64,000 nt of DNA from Cephalopachus bancanus. Its lineage: Eukaryota > Chordata > Mammalia > Primates > Tarsiidae. The DNA lies in NCBI GenBank assembly GCA_027257055.1, contig JAPVLO010000619.1, positions 248,001 to 312,000 on the forward strand. The letters are read 5' to 3'. A program made the position numbers and the translations under genes. A model generated the notes under the pieces. The model saw only the letters and a list, made by a program, of their open reading frames with translations, ran no database searches and was not told the DNA's origin. This document shows positions 25,200-36,840 of the stretch, in pieces (position 1 is the first letter of the stretch; each line of letters opens with the position of its first letter).

Positions 25200-25488
25200 T
25201 TTTCTTTTCTTTTTTGAGTTAGAGTCTCACTCTGTTGCCCAGACTGGAGTGCAGTGGCTGCTCCCGGCCACCACAGCCTCGACCTGCTGGGATCTGGTGA
25301 TCCTTCCGCCTCAGCCTTCCAAGTAGCCTGAACTACAGGCGCGCGCTACCACACCGGCTAATTTTTTGATTTATTGTAGAGATGAGGTCTCACCAAATTT
25401 CCCAGGTGGGTCTCGAACCTGCGGGCTCAGGCAATCCACTCACCTCAGCCTCCCAAGGCGCGGGATCACAGGCTGAGCAGAGCCCATC
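25200..25488 (-). mobile_element. Alu, lineage-specific subfamily, antisense, with 16-bp TSD
   Basis: The poly-T-rich left end is followed by 'gagttagagtctcactctg' and the rest of a full dimer. It is flanked by perfect 16-bp repeats 'tacattacacattttc' at 25184-25199 and 25489-25504. It has many CpGs, so it is relatively young. Confidence 0.96.
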
Positions 25489-25543
25489 TACATTACACAT
25501 TTTCAATGAAACATGGTAGAAAATTGATTAAAAAGATAAAAGA

Positions 25544-25850
25544 GCTGGGCTCGGTGGCTCAGCCTGTAATCCTGCGCCTTTGGGAGGCTGAGGTGAGTGG
25601 ATTGCCTGAGCCTGCAGGTTCGAGACCCTCCTGGGCAGGCGAGACCTCATCTCTACAATAAATCAAAAAATTAGCCGGGCATGGTAGCGCGCGCCTGTAG
25701 TTCCGGCTACTTGGAAGGCTGAGGCAGAAGGATCGCCAGAACCCAGCAGGTCGAGGCTGCTGTGGCTGGGAGCGGCCACTGCACTCCGGTCTTGGCAACA
25801 GAGTGAGACTCCAAACTCCAACTCAAAAAATAAATAAATAAATAAATAAA
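25544..25850 (+). mobile_element. Alu, lineage-specific subfamily, with (AAAT)n tail
   Basis: Full dimer 'gctgggctcggtggctc' with the subfamily's diagnostic positions. The tail has evolved into an (AAAT)n microsatellite at 25828-25850. It lies only ~40 bp from the opposite-strand Alu at 25200, forming an inverted Alu pair. Confidence 0.95.
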
Positions 25851-26477
25851 AGCATTTAGAATAAAATGAAAATAGAAAATTTACACTCCATAATTTTTGC
25901 ACATAATTAACTGATGTTTACAGGATTTAAAAGTTCATTTAGTAATAAATAGGAAAAAATAATAAATCAAACATCTTGCCTTGTTGACAAATAACTTCCC
26001 AAAAGCAAAGCAAAATCAGAAAACAAAGATAATTTAATAAAATAGAGATCAAAAGTAATAAATAGGTTTAATCAAATTGAAAATTGCTTTTTATAAAATA
26101 TATAATATAATCACACCTCTAATAAAACAGATTAAGAAAATAATGAAGCATAAATAGAGTTCAGGTTTTACAAGGGCAATAACTCAAAACATAGCAGACT
26201 TTAAAGTGTATCATAAACATTATAACTAATATACTTTAGAATAAGTAAAATGACTAAATTCATAAAATTATAAAATATTTATAAAAAGAAACAGAAATTG
26301 ATAAAGGACTATTGAAACGATCAAATATTTATCAAAATATGCAAGGACAAGGAATATTAATGTTGAGGTCTATCATTTTTAAGGAATACTTCATTACTGT
26401 AAGAAAAAAGTTATCACACACAAAAAATAGAAAACAGCAAAAACCACACTTTTTAAATGGAGATAATGTAATGCATT

Positions 26478-27525
26478 TCTTTTTCTTTTTAAAGTTTTTA
26501 ATTTTAAAGATGTGGGGTACAATTTAGGGTTAGTTATGCAAATGTTTATTATGCAGGTACCCTTATTCATCGTGTTCTCTCCTTTCTTGGCACATTCCCA
26601 CTACTGCCAATCCTTTTCTTATAATATTACAATAATTTTTCAAGATCCGCTTATGAGTGAGAACATGAGATACTCATTTCTTTGTTTCTGTGATGGATAG
26701 CTTAGTATTATAGATTCTAAGTCCATCCAAGATGCTGTGAAGTTCATAATTTTATCCTTCTTCATGAATCTACAATATTTCTTCATTTATATGTACCATA
26801 TTTTTTGTTTGCCCGTCCTTTTTTGGTGGGCAGCTCAGTTGGTTCCATGTTTTTGCTATTGTGAACAATGCTGCAATAAACATAAGTGTTCAGGCATCTT
26901 TTTCATACAGTCATTTGAGTTGCTCTGCATATATTCCAGTAGGAGGATTGTGGGGTCATATGGAAGGTCGATTTTTAGATCTTTTAGGAAACATCAAACA
27001 GTTTTCCACAGAGTTTGTAGTAATTTAAACTTTCACCAACAGTGCAAAAGTGTTATATTTTCTCCAGTTCTACTCCAATATCTACTTTTTTTGAGTTATT
27101 TATTATTGTCATCCTGACTGGAGTTGGGTGGCATCTCAGTGTGGTTTTAATTTGCATTTCTTTGATTACTTGTAAGGCTGGGCTTTTTTCATTAATCTGT
27201 TAGCTGCTCATATGTCTTCTTTTGAAAATTGTCTATTAATATCTTTGGTCCACTTTGCAATTTGGCTCCTTTTTTTTTTTTTTTTTTTGGTACATTTGAG
27301 TTCCAGACATACAATTGACAAATATTACTTCCCAGTCTGTGGGTTATGTCCCTGCTCTTTTGATGGTTTCTTTGGCTTTGCAGAAGCTTGTCAGTTGGAT
27401 GAAGTCCCATTTTTCTATCTTATCTTTTATGACCTGGGCACTTAGGGATTTGATCAGGAATTGATTGCCAGTACAAATTTCCATAAGGGTGTCTCCTTCA
27501 TTTTCTAAGGTTCTGAAGTCCTAAA
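26478..27525 (-). mobile_element. 5'-truncated L1, minus strand
   Basis: The minus-strand 3' end (T-rich 26478-26500, then 'tgtggggtacaatttagggt', the reverse of the family's terminal block) is followed by the 3' UTR and ORF2 C-terminal third, ending near 27525 at 'cattttctaaggttctg'. A poly-T run at 27270-27289 lies inside it. No intact frame remains. Confidence 0.92.
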
Positions 27526-27719
27526 CTATTTGCCAAGCTTAAAATTAAAATTAAAATGTATTTCTGTCTTGGTATAAGAGGATGCAGACAAACAAAGTAA
27601 AAGATGCAAGGAGGTAGAGACCCCAGTAATCCATGGTGGGTGTGGAAATCACTAAAATAAAATCTGAAAACCAGCAGAATTTCATTTCTAGTAAATCTGG
27701 AGTTGGAATAATTCCTAGT

Positions 27720-28740
27720 AAATGCGAAGTTTGCATTCTCTACAGTCCAGCAATTCCACTCCTAGCTACTCTGTTTCATCAATTTCAACACACATTTTTT
27801 CACAGTTTAATATCTCTGAAATTTAAATGTAATCATAACAAAGCATTCTGATATTTTAAATTGGGTATATGTTCTTTTTATTTGTGAAAAATAATTATCT
27901 ATATTTTACTTTTGATGGCACTTTAGCCTTGATGAATAATCACACACACACTTGAGAAATTCTTATGTATGTGTATTTGACACCATATTCTAAAATGTCT
28001 ATTGTAGCACTTTGGGAGGCTGAGGTGAGTGGATTGCCTGAGCCTGTGGGTTTGAGAGCCACCTGGGCAACTTGGTGAGAACTCATCTCTACAATAAATC
28101 AAAAATTAGCTGGGTAGGGTAGCGCATGCCTGTAGTTCCAGCTACTTGAAAGGCTGAGGTGGAAGGATCTCCTGAGCCCAGCAGGTTGAGGCTGTGGTGA
28201 CCAGGAGCATGCCATTGCACTCCAGTCTGGGTGACAGATGAGACTCCAACTCAAAAAATAAAAATAAACAAATAAAATAAAATGTTTATTGTAGTGTTTG
28301 CATTACAAAACCTGTAAATAATAGTTTCCCACAAATGACAGAAAGAACAAACACATTGTGATATATTTAAAGCAGCAGAAGTGAATGCACTGTAGTTATG
28401 CATATCAGCATGGATGATTTGAAATATCAATTGTTCAAGAGAATTAAGTCACAGAAAAATACACATGAAATAATTTATTAAATGCAACAAGTCATTAAAG
28501 TTAAATGATACATACATGGATTTGCTATAAACAAAAACAAGAAAATTATCAGCACAGAAATATATATCATGAGAATGATGAAATGATTAGAAGGCCACAG
28601 AGAGAGCTTTTTAGTTTCTGACGATTAATCTATTTCTGAGTGATAGGTTTTCTGCATTTTATTATTCTCTAAATATACACAAAAGATTGATATATTTTAT
28701 ACCTATGATATATTAAAATACATTACAATATTAAATTAAA
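27720..28740 (+). mobile_element. Ancient L1M 3' end, split by an Alu
   Basis: Old plus-strand L1 ORF2 end and 3' UTR. The phrase 'ccagcaattccactcctag' at 27748 marks the ORF2 C-terminal PAIPLL region. After the Alu, 'agcatggatgatttgaaat', 'gtcacagaaaaatacacat' and the AT-rich tail follow L1M order. The Alu at 28008 sits between and carries a TSD, confirming continuity. Confidence 0.65.
28008..28278 (+). mobile_element. Alu, lineage-specific subfamily, 5'-truncated, with TSD
   Basis: Begins within the left monomer at 'cactttgggaggctgaggtg'; the first ~30 bp are absent. The 16-bp TSD 'aaaatgt(c/t)tattgtag' lies at 27992-28007 and 28279-28294, so this is a truncated integration, not a later deletion. 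Confidence 0.95.
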
Positions 28741-28784
28741 TATACAGATAGCCCTACTTAATATAAACTTTAAAAGTTTTGACC

Positions 28785-29070
28785 GCCGGGCTTGGTGGCT
28801 CAGCCTGTAATCCCTCGCCTTTGGGAGGCTGAGGTGAGTGGATTGCCTGAGCCCGTGGGTTCGAGACCCGCCTGGGCAGCGAGACCTCATCTCTACAATA
28901 AATCAAAAAACCAGCCGGGCGTGGTAGCGCACTCCTGTAATTCCGGCTACTTGGAAGGCTGAGGCGGAAGGATCGCCGGAGCCCAGCAGGTCGAGGTTGC
29001 GGTGGCCGGAAGCGACCACTGCACTCCAGTCTGGGCGACAGAGTGAGACTCCAACTCAAAAAAAAAAAAA
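28785..29070 (+). mobile_element. Alu, young lineage-specific copy, with 13-bp TSD
   Basis: CpG-rich, near-consensus copy with a pure A-tail of 16 bases or more. It has a perfect 13-bp TSD 'aaaagttttgacc' at 28772-28784 and 29071-29083. This is the best single reference copy of the subfamily in the window. Confidence 0.98.
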
Positions 29071-29125
29071 AAAAGTTTTGACCTTCATTCCTCAGCAATT
29101 TCACAAGCAAAAAGGACCAAGAAGC

Positions 29126-29784
29126 TTTACAGATGCATCCATTGACTGTAGTCTTTTGCTCTCAGCCAAGGTCCACCCCACCCTGCTCTTCAATGCTGTC
29201 ATAGATGGCAAGCCCTCGGGCTGTGACTCTTGAGCTGTTTGCAAAGTTCCAAAGAAAGCAGGAAACTTTCATGCTCTGAGCACTACAGAGAAAGGACTTG
29301 TTTATGAAGGTTCCTGTTTTCAAAAATTATTGCAGAGGTTTTCTGCCAAGGTGGTGACTATATACGCCATAATGGCACTGTTAACAAATCTTTCTATGGA
29401 GACACATCAGATGATTCGAACTTTATCCTGATGCATCCAGATCCTGACATCATGTCCATGGCAAATACTGAACCCAACACATATGGTTTGCAATTTTTTA
29501 TCTGAAATACTGAATGATTGGAATTGGATGGCAAGCATGTAGTCTTTGGCAATGAAGATATGAATATTGTGGATGCCACAGAGCACTTTGAGCCAGGAAT
29601 GACAAGACCAGCCAGAAGTTCATTTCTGACTTTATCATACTTCCTCACAATATTCTGTGATCATTGAATTCTCCCTGATGTTCTTTGTGTTCCATATTTT
29701 TCTTATTCTTTTCCATGTCTAGCTGAATTGCAGAGTTAAGTTTATGATTATGAAATAACAACTAAACAACAAAGAAAAAAGAAT
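29126..29784 (+). pseudogene. PPIA: Processed pseudogene of cyclophilin A
   Basis: PPIA is the cytosolic peptidyl-prolyl cis-trans isomerase A. The plus strand gives VHPTLLFNAVIDGKPSG, then a stop at 29230, then AVCKVPKKAGNFHALST and EKGLVYEGSCFQK. This tracks the normal start, but the initiator ATG has become AAG at 29168. Later segments in other frames match the middle and C-terminal parts (near 29340-29620). The 3' UTR text 'attgcagagttaagtttatg' and a decayed AATAAA (AATAAC at 29755) precede a short A-rich tail. A 10-bp direct repeat 'accaagaagc' at 29116-29125 and 29785-29794 brackets the copy, so retroposition by L1 machinery is well supported. It is frameshifted and stop-ridden, hence non-coding. 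It lies 40 bp right of a young Alu. Confidence 0.93.
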
Positions 29785-29794
29785 ACCAAGAAGC

Positions 29795-30654
29795 ATGACA
29801 TAAAATCTCATTGTGAGAGCTGAAGTACTCTATAATCCTGGCTATCTGGAACCCATGTAGACCAGAGATTTAGTAAATTGATAGATAAATAGATAAATAG
29901 TTAGTGACAGAGATGGAATTAAAAGTATCTTCCATGACCACAAAGCCAGATTCGACCACTCTGCTTGGTTAAATGGCCTAAAAGGATATTGACAGACTTA
30001 GATATAGAATACAGAACACTGTTTGTTAGGCAATTTGCAGATTGCTGATGGGAGTCAATGCCTATTATGTATTTTGTATACATATATGTACACACAGATG
30101 CAAAATATATGCTGTTTTCAAGTAGTATTAATGATTTTATTTTTCCATCCACTTCTTTCTGAATTATGGTGCAGGTATAAAACAGCACCAGATGCAGTTT
30201 TAATGCAGTCATTATTTCCAAGCATTTGAGTTCTTACTGTAACCCCAAGGCATCATGTTTGGACAGGGATACAGTTTCCATTAGACATGAGTTCTGGCTG
30301 TCCAATAAGGAAAACGTGTACTTTAGTTTCTGTTACAACCTGACAGAAACAGAAAACTGCAAAGGACAATAAAACTATTACATTTTTGAAGGCCACATTT
30401 AAATAACAACTCTCATTTTCACTGTGTGTTTTAAGGATAGACAAGATGAGTTTGTAACTTTAGAAAATGTGGCACATGGAAAAAAATACAAGAGTAGAAA
30501 GTGCTTGAGAAAAGGTGTACACATATCAGCACATTAAAAAGAAGCTTTGCTTTGGCTCACCTGTACTAGTTGTGGCTGTTTCACTTCTGGAAAGCCACAC
30601 AGAAGGTAATGATGAGTAATTTTTTCAGCTTTATTAAAGCATCATTGGAAAAAA
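29795..30654. other. Unique AT-rich DNA
   Basis: No gene or confident repeat. There is a short (GATA/AATA)-like run near 29880-29900. Overlapping opposite-strand frames at 29919-30229 show no family features. Confidence 0.45.
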
Positions 30655-30940
30655 AATATGGACCAAGTGCAATGATTCACATTTGCAATCCCAGCACTTT
30701 GAAAGGGCAAGGTGGAAGAATTGTTTTAGCCCAAGAGTTCAAGACCAGCCTGGATAACTTAGTGAGACTTTGTTTCAACAACAAAAAAAAATCAAAAAAT
30801 TAGCTGGATATGGTGGTGCACACCTGTAGTCCCAGTTACTTGGGAAGCTAAGGGGGAAGGATCTTCTGAGAACAAGATTTTGGGTTTGCAGTGTGCTGTG
30901 ATTATGCTACTGCACTGCTGCCTAGGTGACAGAGAAACCC
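30655..30940 (+). mobile_element. Old Alu (J-like)
   Basis: Diverged dimeric Alu: 'aatcccagcactttgaaagg', 'agaccagcctggataac', 'ttagctggatatggtggtgc', 'cactgctgcctaggtgacag'. It lacks the young subfamily's diagnostic changes. Its end directly abuts the SUMO2 pseudogene. Confidence 0.88.
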
Positions 30941-31805
30941 CAACTCTGTGGATTTCTGAGAACAATGATCATATTAATTTGAAGGTAGTGGGGAAGGATG
31001 GTTCTGTGGTGCAGTTTAAGATTCAAAGGCATACACCACTTAGTAAACTAATGAAAGTTTATTGTGAATGACAGGGTTTGTCAATAAGTCAAATCAGATT
31101 CCAATATGATGGGCAGCCAATCAATAAAATAGACACACATGCAAGTTGGAAATGGAGGATGAAGATACAATTGATGTGTTCCAGCAGCAGACAGGAGCTG
31201 CCTACTAAAAAGGGAAGCTGGTTATTTACTCCAGAACTTTGTTCTTATAGACCAAGATTACATTTTCAATTAGAAAACTGCAAGTTGTTTCCACCACATT
31301 TTGACAACTACAGCATAGTTTTCTTTATTCTTTCATCTTCCCCTTCCTGATTTCTTTGTTATACATAAAGTAATTGATGTATGTGCATATGCAAATTGAT
31401 ATTTTTTTCAACTAAATGGCCAATGGTATATTTTGATTGACATCAAGTGGAGATAGGATGGAACAAATACTGGTTCTGTGAAAATGCCCACTTTCTCCGT
31501 TAGTGGCATGTTCATTCAGCTTTTACCTTTATATTACAGTTATCTTGCTCTCATATTTTTTAACAAAAAGACTACCACAAAAAAATCCTTGCATACCTTG
31601 TTCAACTGAATAATTTTAATGTTTTTCATTTATCATTGTAAAACCGAGGACAAATTTATAACTTTTTTTGTATGTATCTGTTACATGTAGGGCAATCTGT
31701 CTTTACATAGGGATAAACCACTCTAAAAAAAAGAATTCTAGATAGATTCCCTTCAAGTCAAGTGTCTTATTGTTTGAATAAACTTCTTGTTTAGAATGGA
31801 ATAAA
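30941..31805 (+). pseudogene. SUMO2: Processed pseudogene of SUMO2
   Basis: SUMO2 is a small ubiquitin-like modifier conjugated to lysines. The plus strand encodes [20 protein letters not shown] and then [17 protein letters not shown], a stop at 31069, QGLSISQIRFQYDGQPIN, and then a frameshift after DTHA (the normal acidic stretch is read as WKWRMKIQLM). The parent's first dozen residues are missing or unrecognisable; similarity starts where the old Alu ends. About 550 bp of 3' UTR follow, ending with AATAAA at 31777-31782 and an A-rich end at about 31801-31815. There are no introns. The stop and frameshift remove the C-terminal di-glycine processing region, so it is not functional. Confidence 0.94.
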
Positions 31806-32206
31806 AAACTAAAAAGAGTTAGCGCTCAATGTAAAACTAGAAGTAGAAAACCCAATGGGATGGGATTGTAAAGGAGGGGGAGATGAGATTAAAAATACAA
31901 ATTAACTATGTAATAAAAAGCAAAAACATTAAACTAATATAATATACTAACTTAAAAAACAATTGTATAAGTTTTGAGTGTAGATTACTAGGATCAGTTC
32001 CAAGATTTCTATGTGGAAAGCAGAGTGCTTGCTTTCCTTACAAGGTGTGGTCAAAGGTTAGTTTTTTCACAGCCTTAAGAAGACCTCTCCAAAATTCACG
32101 TTGTAGTGTCAGTCCTACAGACTCCCCATAACTTCTGGGGTTTTTTTTCCAGCTAGTAAAGGGCCTCTGGGCAAATAATATATACAATTAAATAAAATCT
32201 GTCCTA
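31806..32206. other. Unique DNA
   Basis: No gene or recognised repeat in this 400-bp gap between the SUMO2 pseudogene and an Alu. Confidence 0.45.
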
Positions 32207-32222
32207 ATGTTATCTGATTTTT

Positions 32223-32488
32223 TTTTTTTTTTTAGTTGGAGTCTCACTCAGTCACCCAGACTGGAGTGCAGTGGCCGCTCCCGGCCACCGCAGCCACGAC
32301 TGCTGGGCTCCGGCGATCCTTCCGCCTCAGCCTTCCAAGTAGCCGGAATTACAGGCATGTGCTACCACGCCCAGCTGATTTTTGAATTTATTGTGGAGAT
32401 GAGGTCTCGCTGCCCAAGTGGGTCTCAAACCCACTCATCTTAGCCTCCCAAAGGCACGGGATTACAGGCGGAGCCACTGAGCCCAGCT
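32223..32488 (-). mobile_element. Alu, lineage-specific subfamily, antisense, with 16-bp TSD
   Basis: Minus-strand Alu with a T-rich left end. It is flanked by 'atgttatctgattttt' at 32207-32222 and 32489-32504. Confidence 0.95.
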
Positions 32489-32525
32489 ATGTTATCTGAT
32501 TTTTAAGGACAATTATGGTACATAT

Positions 32526-32811
32526 ATTTTTTGAGTTGGAGTCTCACTCTGATAACCAGGCTGAAGTGTGCTGGCACTCTCATGGCCACCACAGCATTGA
32601 CCAGCTGGGCTCCAGTGATCCTTCGACCTCAGCCTTCCAAGTAGCTGGAACTACAGGCATGAGCTACTACACTAGGCTAGTTTTCTGTTTATTGTAGAGA
32701 TGAAGTCTTGCTAAGTTGCCCAGGTTGGTGTTGAACCCTCAGGATAAGCTAATCCACTTTTCTCAGCCTTCCAAAGTGCTGGGATGGCAGGCTGAGCCAC
32801 AGAATCTGGCC
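32526..32811 (-). mobile_element. Alu, older member related to the lineage-specific type, antisense
   Basis: Full antisense dimer only ~38 bp from the previous Alu and in the same orientation. It shares 'agttggagtctcactctg' and 'cagccttccaagtagctgg' but has fewer CpGs and more substitutions, so it is an older copy. No clear TSD. Confidence 0.9.
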
Positions 32812-33489
32812 AATGATTTTAAAAACTAATCTTCCTAGTACTTATTTATTTGTTTAACTCCAATTAATTTCCCCTTGAGGTGTTATTTTTAAATTCTCAG
32901 CTGGATAATGAATGCCATGTCTCTAAGTTTTAGATCTGTCTCGAAAAGTAGAGGTATAACTAATTCTTACTTGATCCTGGATAAATCTCATAGGAGATGA
33001 TTCCCCTCCCATCATTATACTATCTAATTCTTGAAAGAATTGATCCCTTTCAATGAGATAAATAAATCGCTTTCAGCAATTCTAAGCAACTCCCTGCTCA
33101 AGCACAGTGGTGGCTGCTCTGGGACTCTCTTTTCTTTCCAAATGACAAACTCAAGAACACATTAAATCACAGCACCTCCTTTTTGAGCTGCAATTAGAAG
33201 TGTTCAGGGAGACTGACTTCTCGGGGAATTGTAAGTATTAATAACAACCAGGATATCATTGGACAGCATCTTATAATGAAACAGTTTATAGATATAATGA
33301 CAATCATGAATATTACTTATTGACATTTTAGTAAGAGACAGATGGTATTTCTGGGCTAATTTGGTTGAACCTTCCCTTTGTTACATACAACAACCACTTC
33401 TTCATCCTCATCTGTAGGTAATCCATTGCTATCCCCACACAGCAACAGAGGGTTGGGGTTATGATCATGGGGGTTTAAAATTGTAGGTG
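32812..33489. other. Unique DNA
   Basis: No gene or recognised repeat. The right part may be upstream sequence of the old L1 fragment that follows. Confidence 0.4.
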
Positions 33490-34140
33490 CAAAAAATGTA
33501 TAGCTGGAATATAAAATGATGCAGACATTATGGAAAACAGTTCGGCAATACCTCAAAAGAGTAAACACAAAAGTTTCTACATGACTCATGTTTACTTTTA
33601 GGTATATACATAGAAAAATATAAAAACACATCCACACAAAAATGAATGTACAAGTACATAGCAGCAATATTCATATTAACTAAAATGTAGAAACAATTCA
33701 ACTGCCTATCAGGTGAAAAAAGTTGGCAAAACAAAATGTGGCATGTTCATTCAATGGACTATTATTCAGCAAAGAAATACGGAAACATGTATCAGTATTC
33801 AATAGTTCAGTACTGAATAAAGCACCAATAAATAAAGTCTGTCACAAAAAGACACAAGTTGTATACTTTCATTTATATGAAAATGTCAGAGTTGGCCAAT
33901 AGGTAGAGACACAAAGTAGTTTAATGGTTGAATAGGACTGAGGGTAAGAAAATTGACCACTCTAACCCCACTCCACATGGTTAAAGAGTACTTTTTGAAG
34001 GTAAAAAAATATTCTAAAATTAAATTGTGGTGGATGTTGCACAATTTCATGAATATACTAGTAGCTGCAGTTTTAATACTTTAGTTGAAAGAATTTTATA
34101 GTATACAAATCATAATAGACTTTAAAATTATTTTTAAAAT
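33490..34140 (+). mobile_element. Ancient L1 (L1M/ME-type) 3' end
   Basis: Plus-strand phrases in the expected order: 'ggaaaacagttcggcaatac', 'ggtatatacatagaaaa', 'catagcagcaatattcat', 'caatggactattattcagc', followed by AT-rich 3' UTR-like text ending near 34140. The frame is decayed; the minus-strand open frames overlapping it are shadows. Confidence 0.75.
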
Positions 34141-35681
34141 GTGGGCAGCACAGGGAAAACATCAATTGGAAAATTTCCAGCATCAAGTGTGTCTTTGATT
34201 TTATGCCTTCTTTTCTGATATTTTTTACAATAAATGAACCCAAGAATGCAAGTATTTACTGCATTTTGCTAATTAACTGTTGAATTCACTTTAGTAAGGC
34301 ATTGTGTCATTATGCTATACCACTTTGAAAAGCCCCCATTATGAAATTTTGCAATGAATATGTCATTTTGGAGAAGGAGTGAATATTAGCAAGCATTTGT
34401 TTATTTTGTAGTTCTTCTATTGCATATACAGACATCTCTTCCATGGTTAGCAAACTGAGGAAAGCCTTTTTCTTTCTATTCAGAACATTATACATTTTAT
34501 CCAATGACTTCTACCAATGCTATCTTTTCAGAATTTTGTTTTATTTCTGTTAGATAATACAGTTTCTTTTCTGTTTCTTTCCTCCTTACCTGAATTTTCT
34601 CTGAGTTTTATTGCTGACCAGCAGCAGTCTCTATAGTTTTAAAACTGCTATATTGTAAGTCAGCACAGCTCTGTGTCCTTGTTGCAAAACCTTCCATGAA
34701 ATTCAAATTTTTCAATTATTTTATTTTTTATTGACCTAGCTCTTTCTGAATACCAATAAAATAAAATTGAGTATAGGGTAATAGGTTTTGAAGACATAGG
34801 TATTGAAACTTTCCTTTTTACTTAAATTTTGAGAGAAAAATTACATATGGGGAGAAAAGTTGTAATCTAAGTTTCCAACTAATAAAATAACATTTCATGA
34901 GCTGACCCGTGTACATGACAGGAGAGCCTGAAATTTTTGAGAACACCTCATGTTATTGCTTTTTCTATATACTTTTTATTGTTAGCTACTGGTAAACTAT
35001 ACAAAAATATCTGCATGCATTTTCACACAGCAATGTCAAATACAATAGCAATCTGACTTCAACAGTAAAATAAAGGTATACCACAGTTTGTTTTTATTGG
35101 GCATTCTTTCTAATTAAACTTCTCACTTATAATGTTGGCCTATGTCAGAAAATATAAGCTGAAGTATAGTATTAACAGCTTAGAACAAAAGAAATATTCA
35201 TCTACTTTTTCTGGCCACTGGTTATTTCATTTTGAGATTTAGCAATTAACAATCTAAGAGCTTTTTGGGCAAGAGGTTCATTGGGCAAGAGGCCAAATTG
35301 CTTCTAACTCTTACTTTAAATATTCAATAGTATAAATTTCATATTTCTTGCAATTATTTTATTAATCCCTCTTCAAATATCTTATTTTCTGTTATATTAT
35401 TAATGTTTCCTCGACCAAAGGAAAAAATATTTCTCTGGTTGTGAGTTTGCTGCTGGGAACAATCAAGGCAATTGGCATTCCTATTCATGTCCCTAATATG
35501 CAGACAGTTTTTTCTCCCAATTATAACCAAAAAAAATCTTGTTCTTCACTCATGTTATATAAGTCTGGATTATATTTCCTCTTCTGAACCAATTACTGTA
35601 GCAAAATTGTTTTTAGTTCTGAACTGTTCAGTTCCCTCTGCACCCTTTGTTTTTCTCAGTAATGACTGTCATTACATGTGA

Positions 35682-35750
35682 TTTATTGTAGAGAAGAGGT
35701 CTCACCAAGTTGACCAGGCTGTTCTCAAACCCCTGGACTTGGGAAATCAC
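35682..35750 (-). mobile_element. Alu fragment, antisense
   Basis: About 70 bp reading 'tttattgtagagaagaggtc' then 'tcaccaagttgaccaggctg', the middle of an antisense Alu. No other part of the element is present. Confidence 0.75.
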
Positions 35751-36559
35751 TAATCAGATTCTTATAACACTGTTCAGTATCTACATAAACTTGCTTCTGG
35801 ACATATTTAAATACACAAGAAAAGAGAATGAGAGTATATCACCAATAATTAAACCAAAGGTGTCATTTTCCAAAGAACTTTTAACAAGGCAGAATATATC
35901 CTAGTTTTCTTAAAGTCTAACTCAAGGCAATCTAAGACTTTTTCTACTTAAGATCAAAATAAATTTCCTTTTTCCTATCTAAACATAATTCATGACATTG
36001 AGGTAAATATGAATTCACCTGATATACTTTCTCAAAATTTTCCAAAAAAAATTTTTAGCCCTGCTTTAGAGAGAAACCCTCATATTACATATATATTTTT
36101 ATATGTTTGTTTCTTCAAACATGAATGACAAATGCATGAGGTTAATAGAAATGTAATGCGACTAAAATTCTACTAATCATATGGAGATAAAAAGCCATTT
36201 ATTTATTCAAAGTCTTCCTGAATGGTGTAATAATAAATGGAATCATAGAATTTATGTACATATATAAAAACTAAGACTTCAGAAATTAAGCTTATGTTAA
36301 AAAAACTTCTGTTTTTCTCTTTTGAGGAGAGATTGCAAAATTGTGATTTGTAACAAAAATCTTGTGTAGAATATTTCCAAATTACCCCAAATTGGCAATA
36401 ACTGGAACTTATATTAAAAACTATACCCAAGTAGATCTTTACTATGACTATGCCACTGTTTGCTTTGTGGACTGCAGGGTTTTACTGAACTAATAACCTC
36501 TTTATATTTTCCTCCACTCATAAAACAAAAAAAAACTAGCCAACAAAATCTCTACAGCT

Positions 36560-36840
36560 TAATTCTTATGGCTGTCTTTGGCAATGCTTACAAGTTTTGA
36601 AAGCAAAATAAAACAACAAGGGGATGGTAGAATGGGGTAGTCACAAGAGCACAACAACAGCCTGAGATGCTGCAGGTCTCTGACTCCTCCACATGACAGC
36701 CTACTGGGCTGCAACCAGTACAGGCAAAGTGATGGAGCTGCCTGCGGCCTTGACATCCCACCACTGCCTCAGTGTGTCCAGAAGGCAGGCAATGAAGTCA
36801 AAGAAGGCCATTTTCATGCCTTAAAATTTAATGTTTGCCT
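36560..36840 (-). other. GC-richer patch, possible retrocopy fragment of unknown parent
   Basis: A locally GC-richer block in AT-rich surroundings. On the minus strand one frame reads MAFFDFIACLLDTLRQWWDV before a stop; another is open for 65 codons. I do not recognise either peptide. It could be a fragment of a processed pseudogene or chance composition. Confidence 0.25.

Larger units (their letters stand above)
24640..26460 (+). mobile_element. Ancient L1M/HAL1-like ORF2 remnant (tentative), split by two Alus
   Basis: The order of weakly preserved plus-strand phrases (for example 'catgtgcacgtgaacaacc' near 25025, 'attgataaaggactattgaa' near 26298) resembles the endonuclease-to-RT part of very old L1s. 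The text continues smoothly across the Alus at 25200 and 25544. It is heavily decayed and boundaries are approximate. Confidence 0.45.

Noticed and set aside
28754..29110. 118-codon minus-strand frame, and similar frames at 7889-8185, 25559-25902 and 59104-59592
   Set aside because: All are Alu reading frames (SWSLTLSPRLECSG and the like) repeated in every Alu copy.
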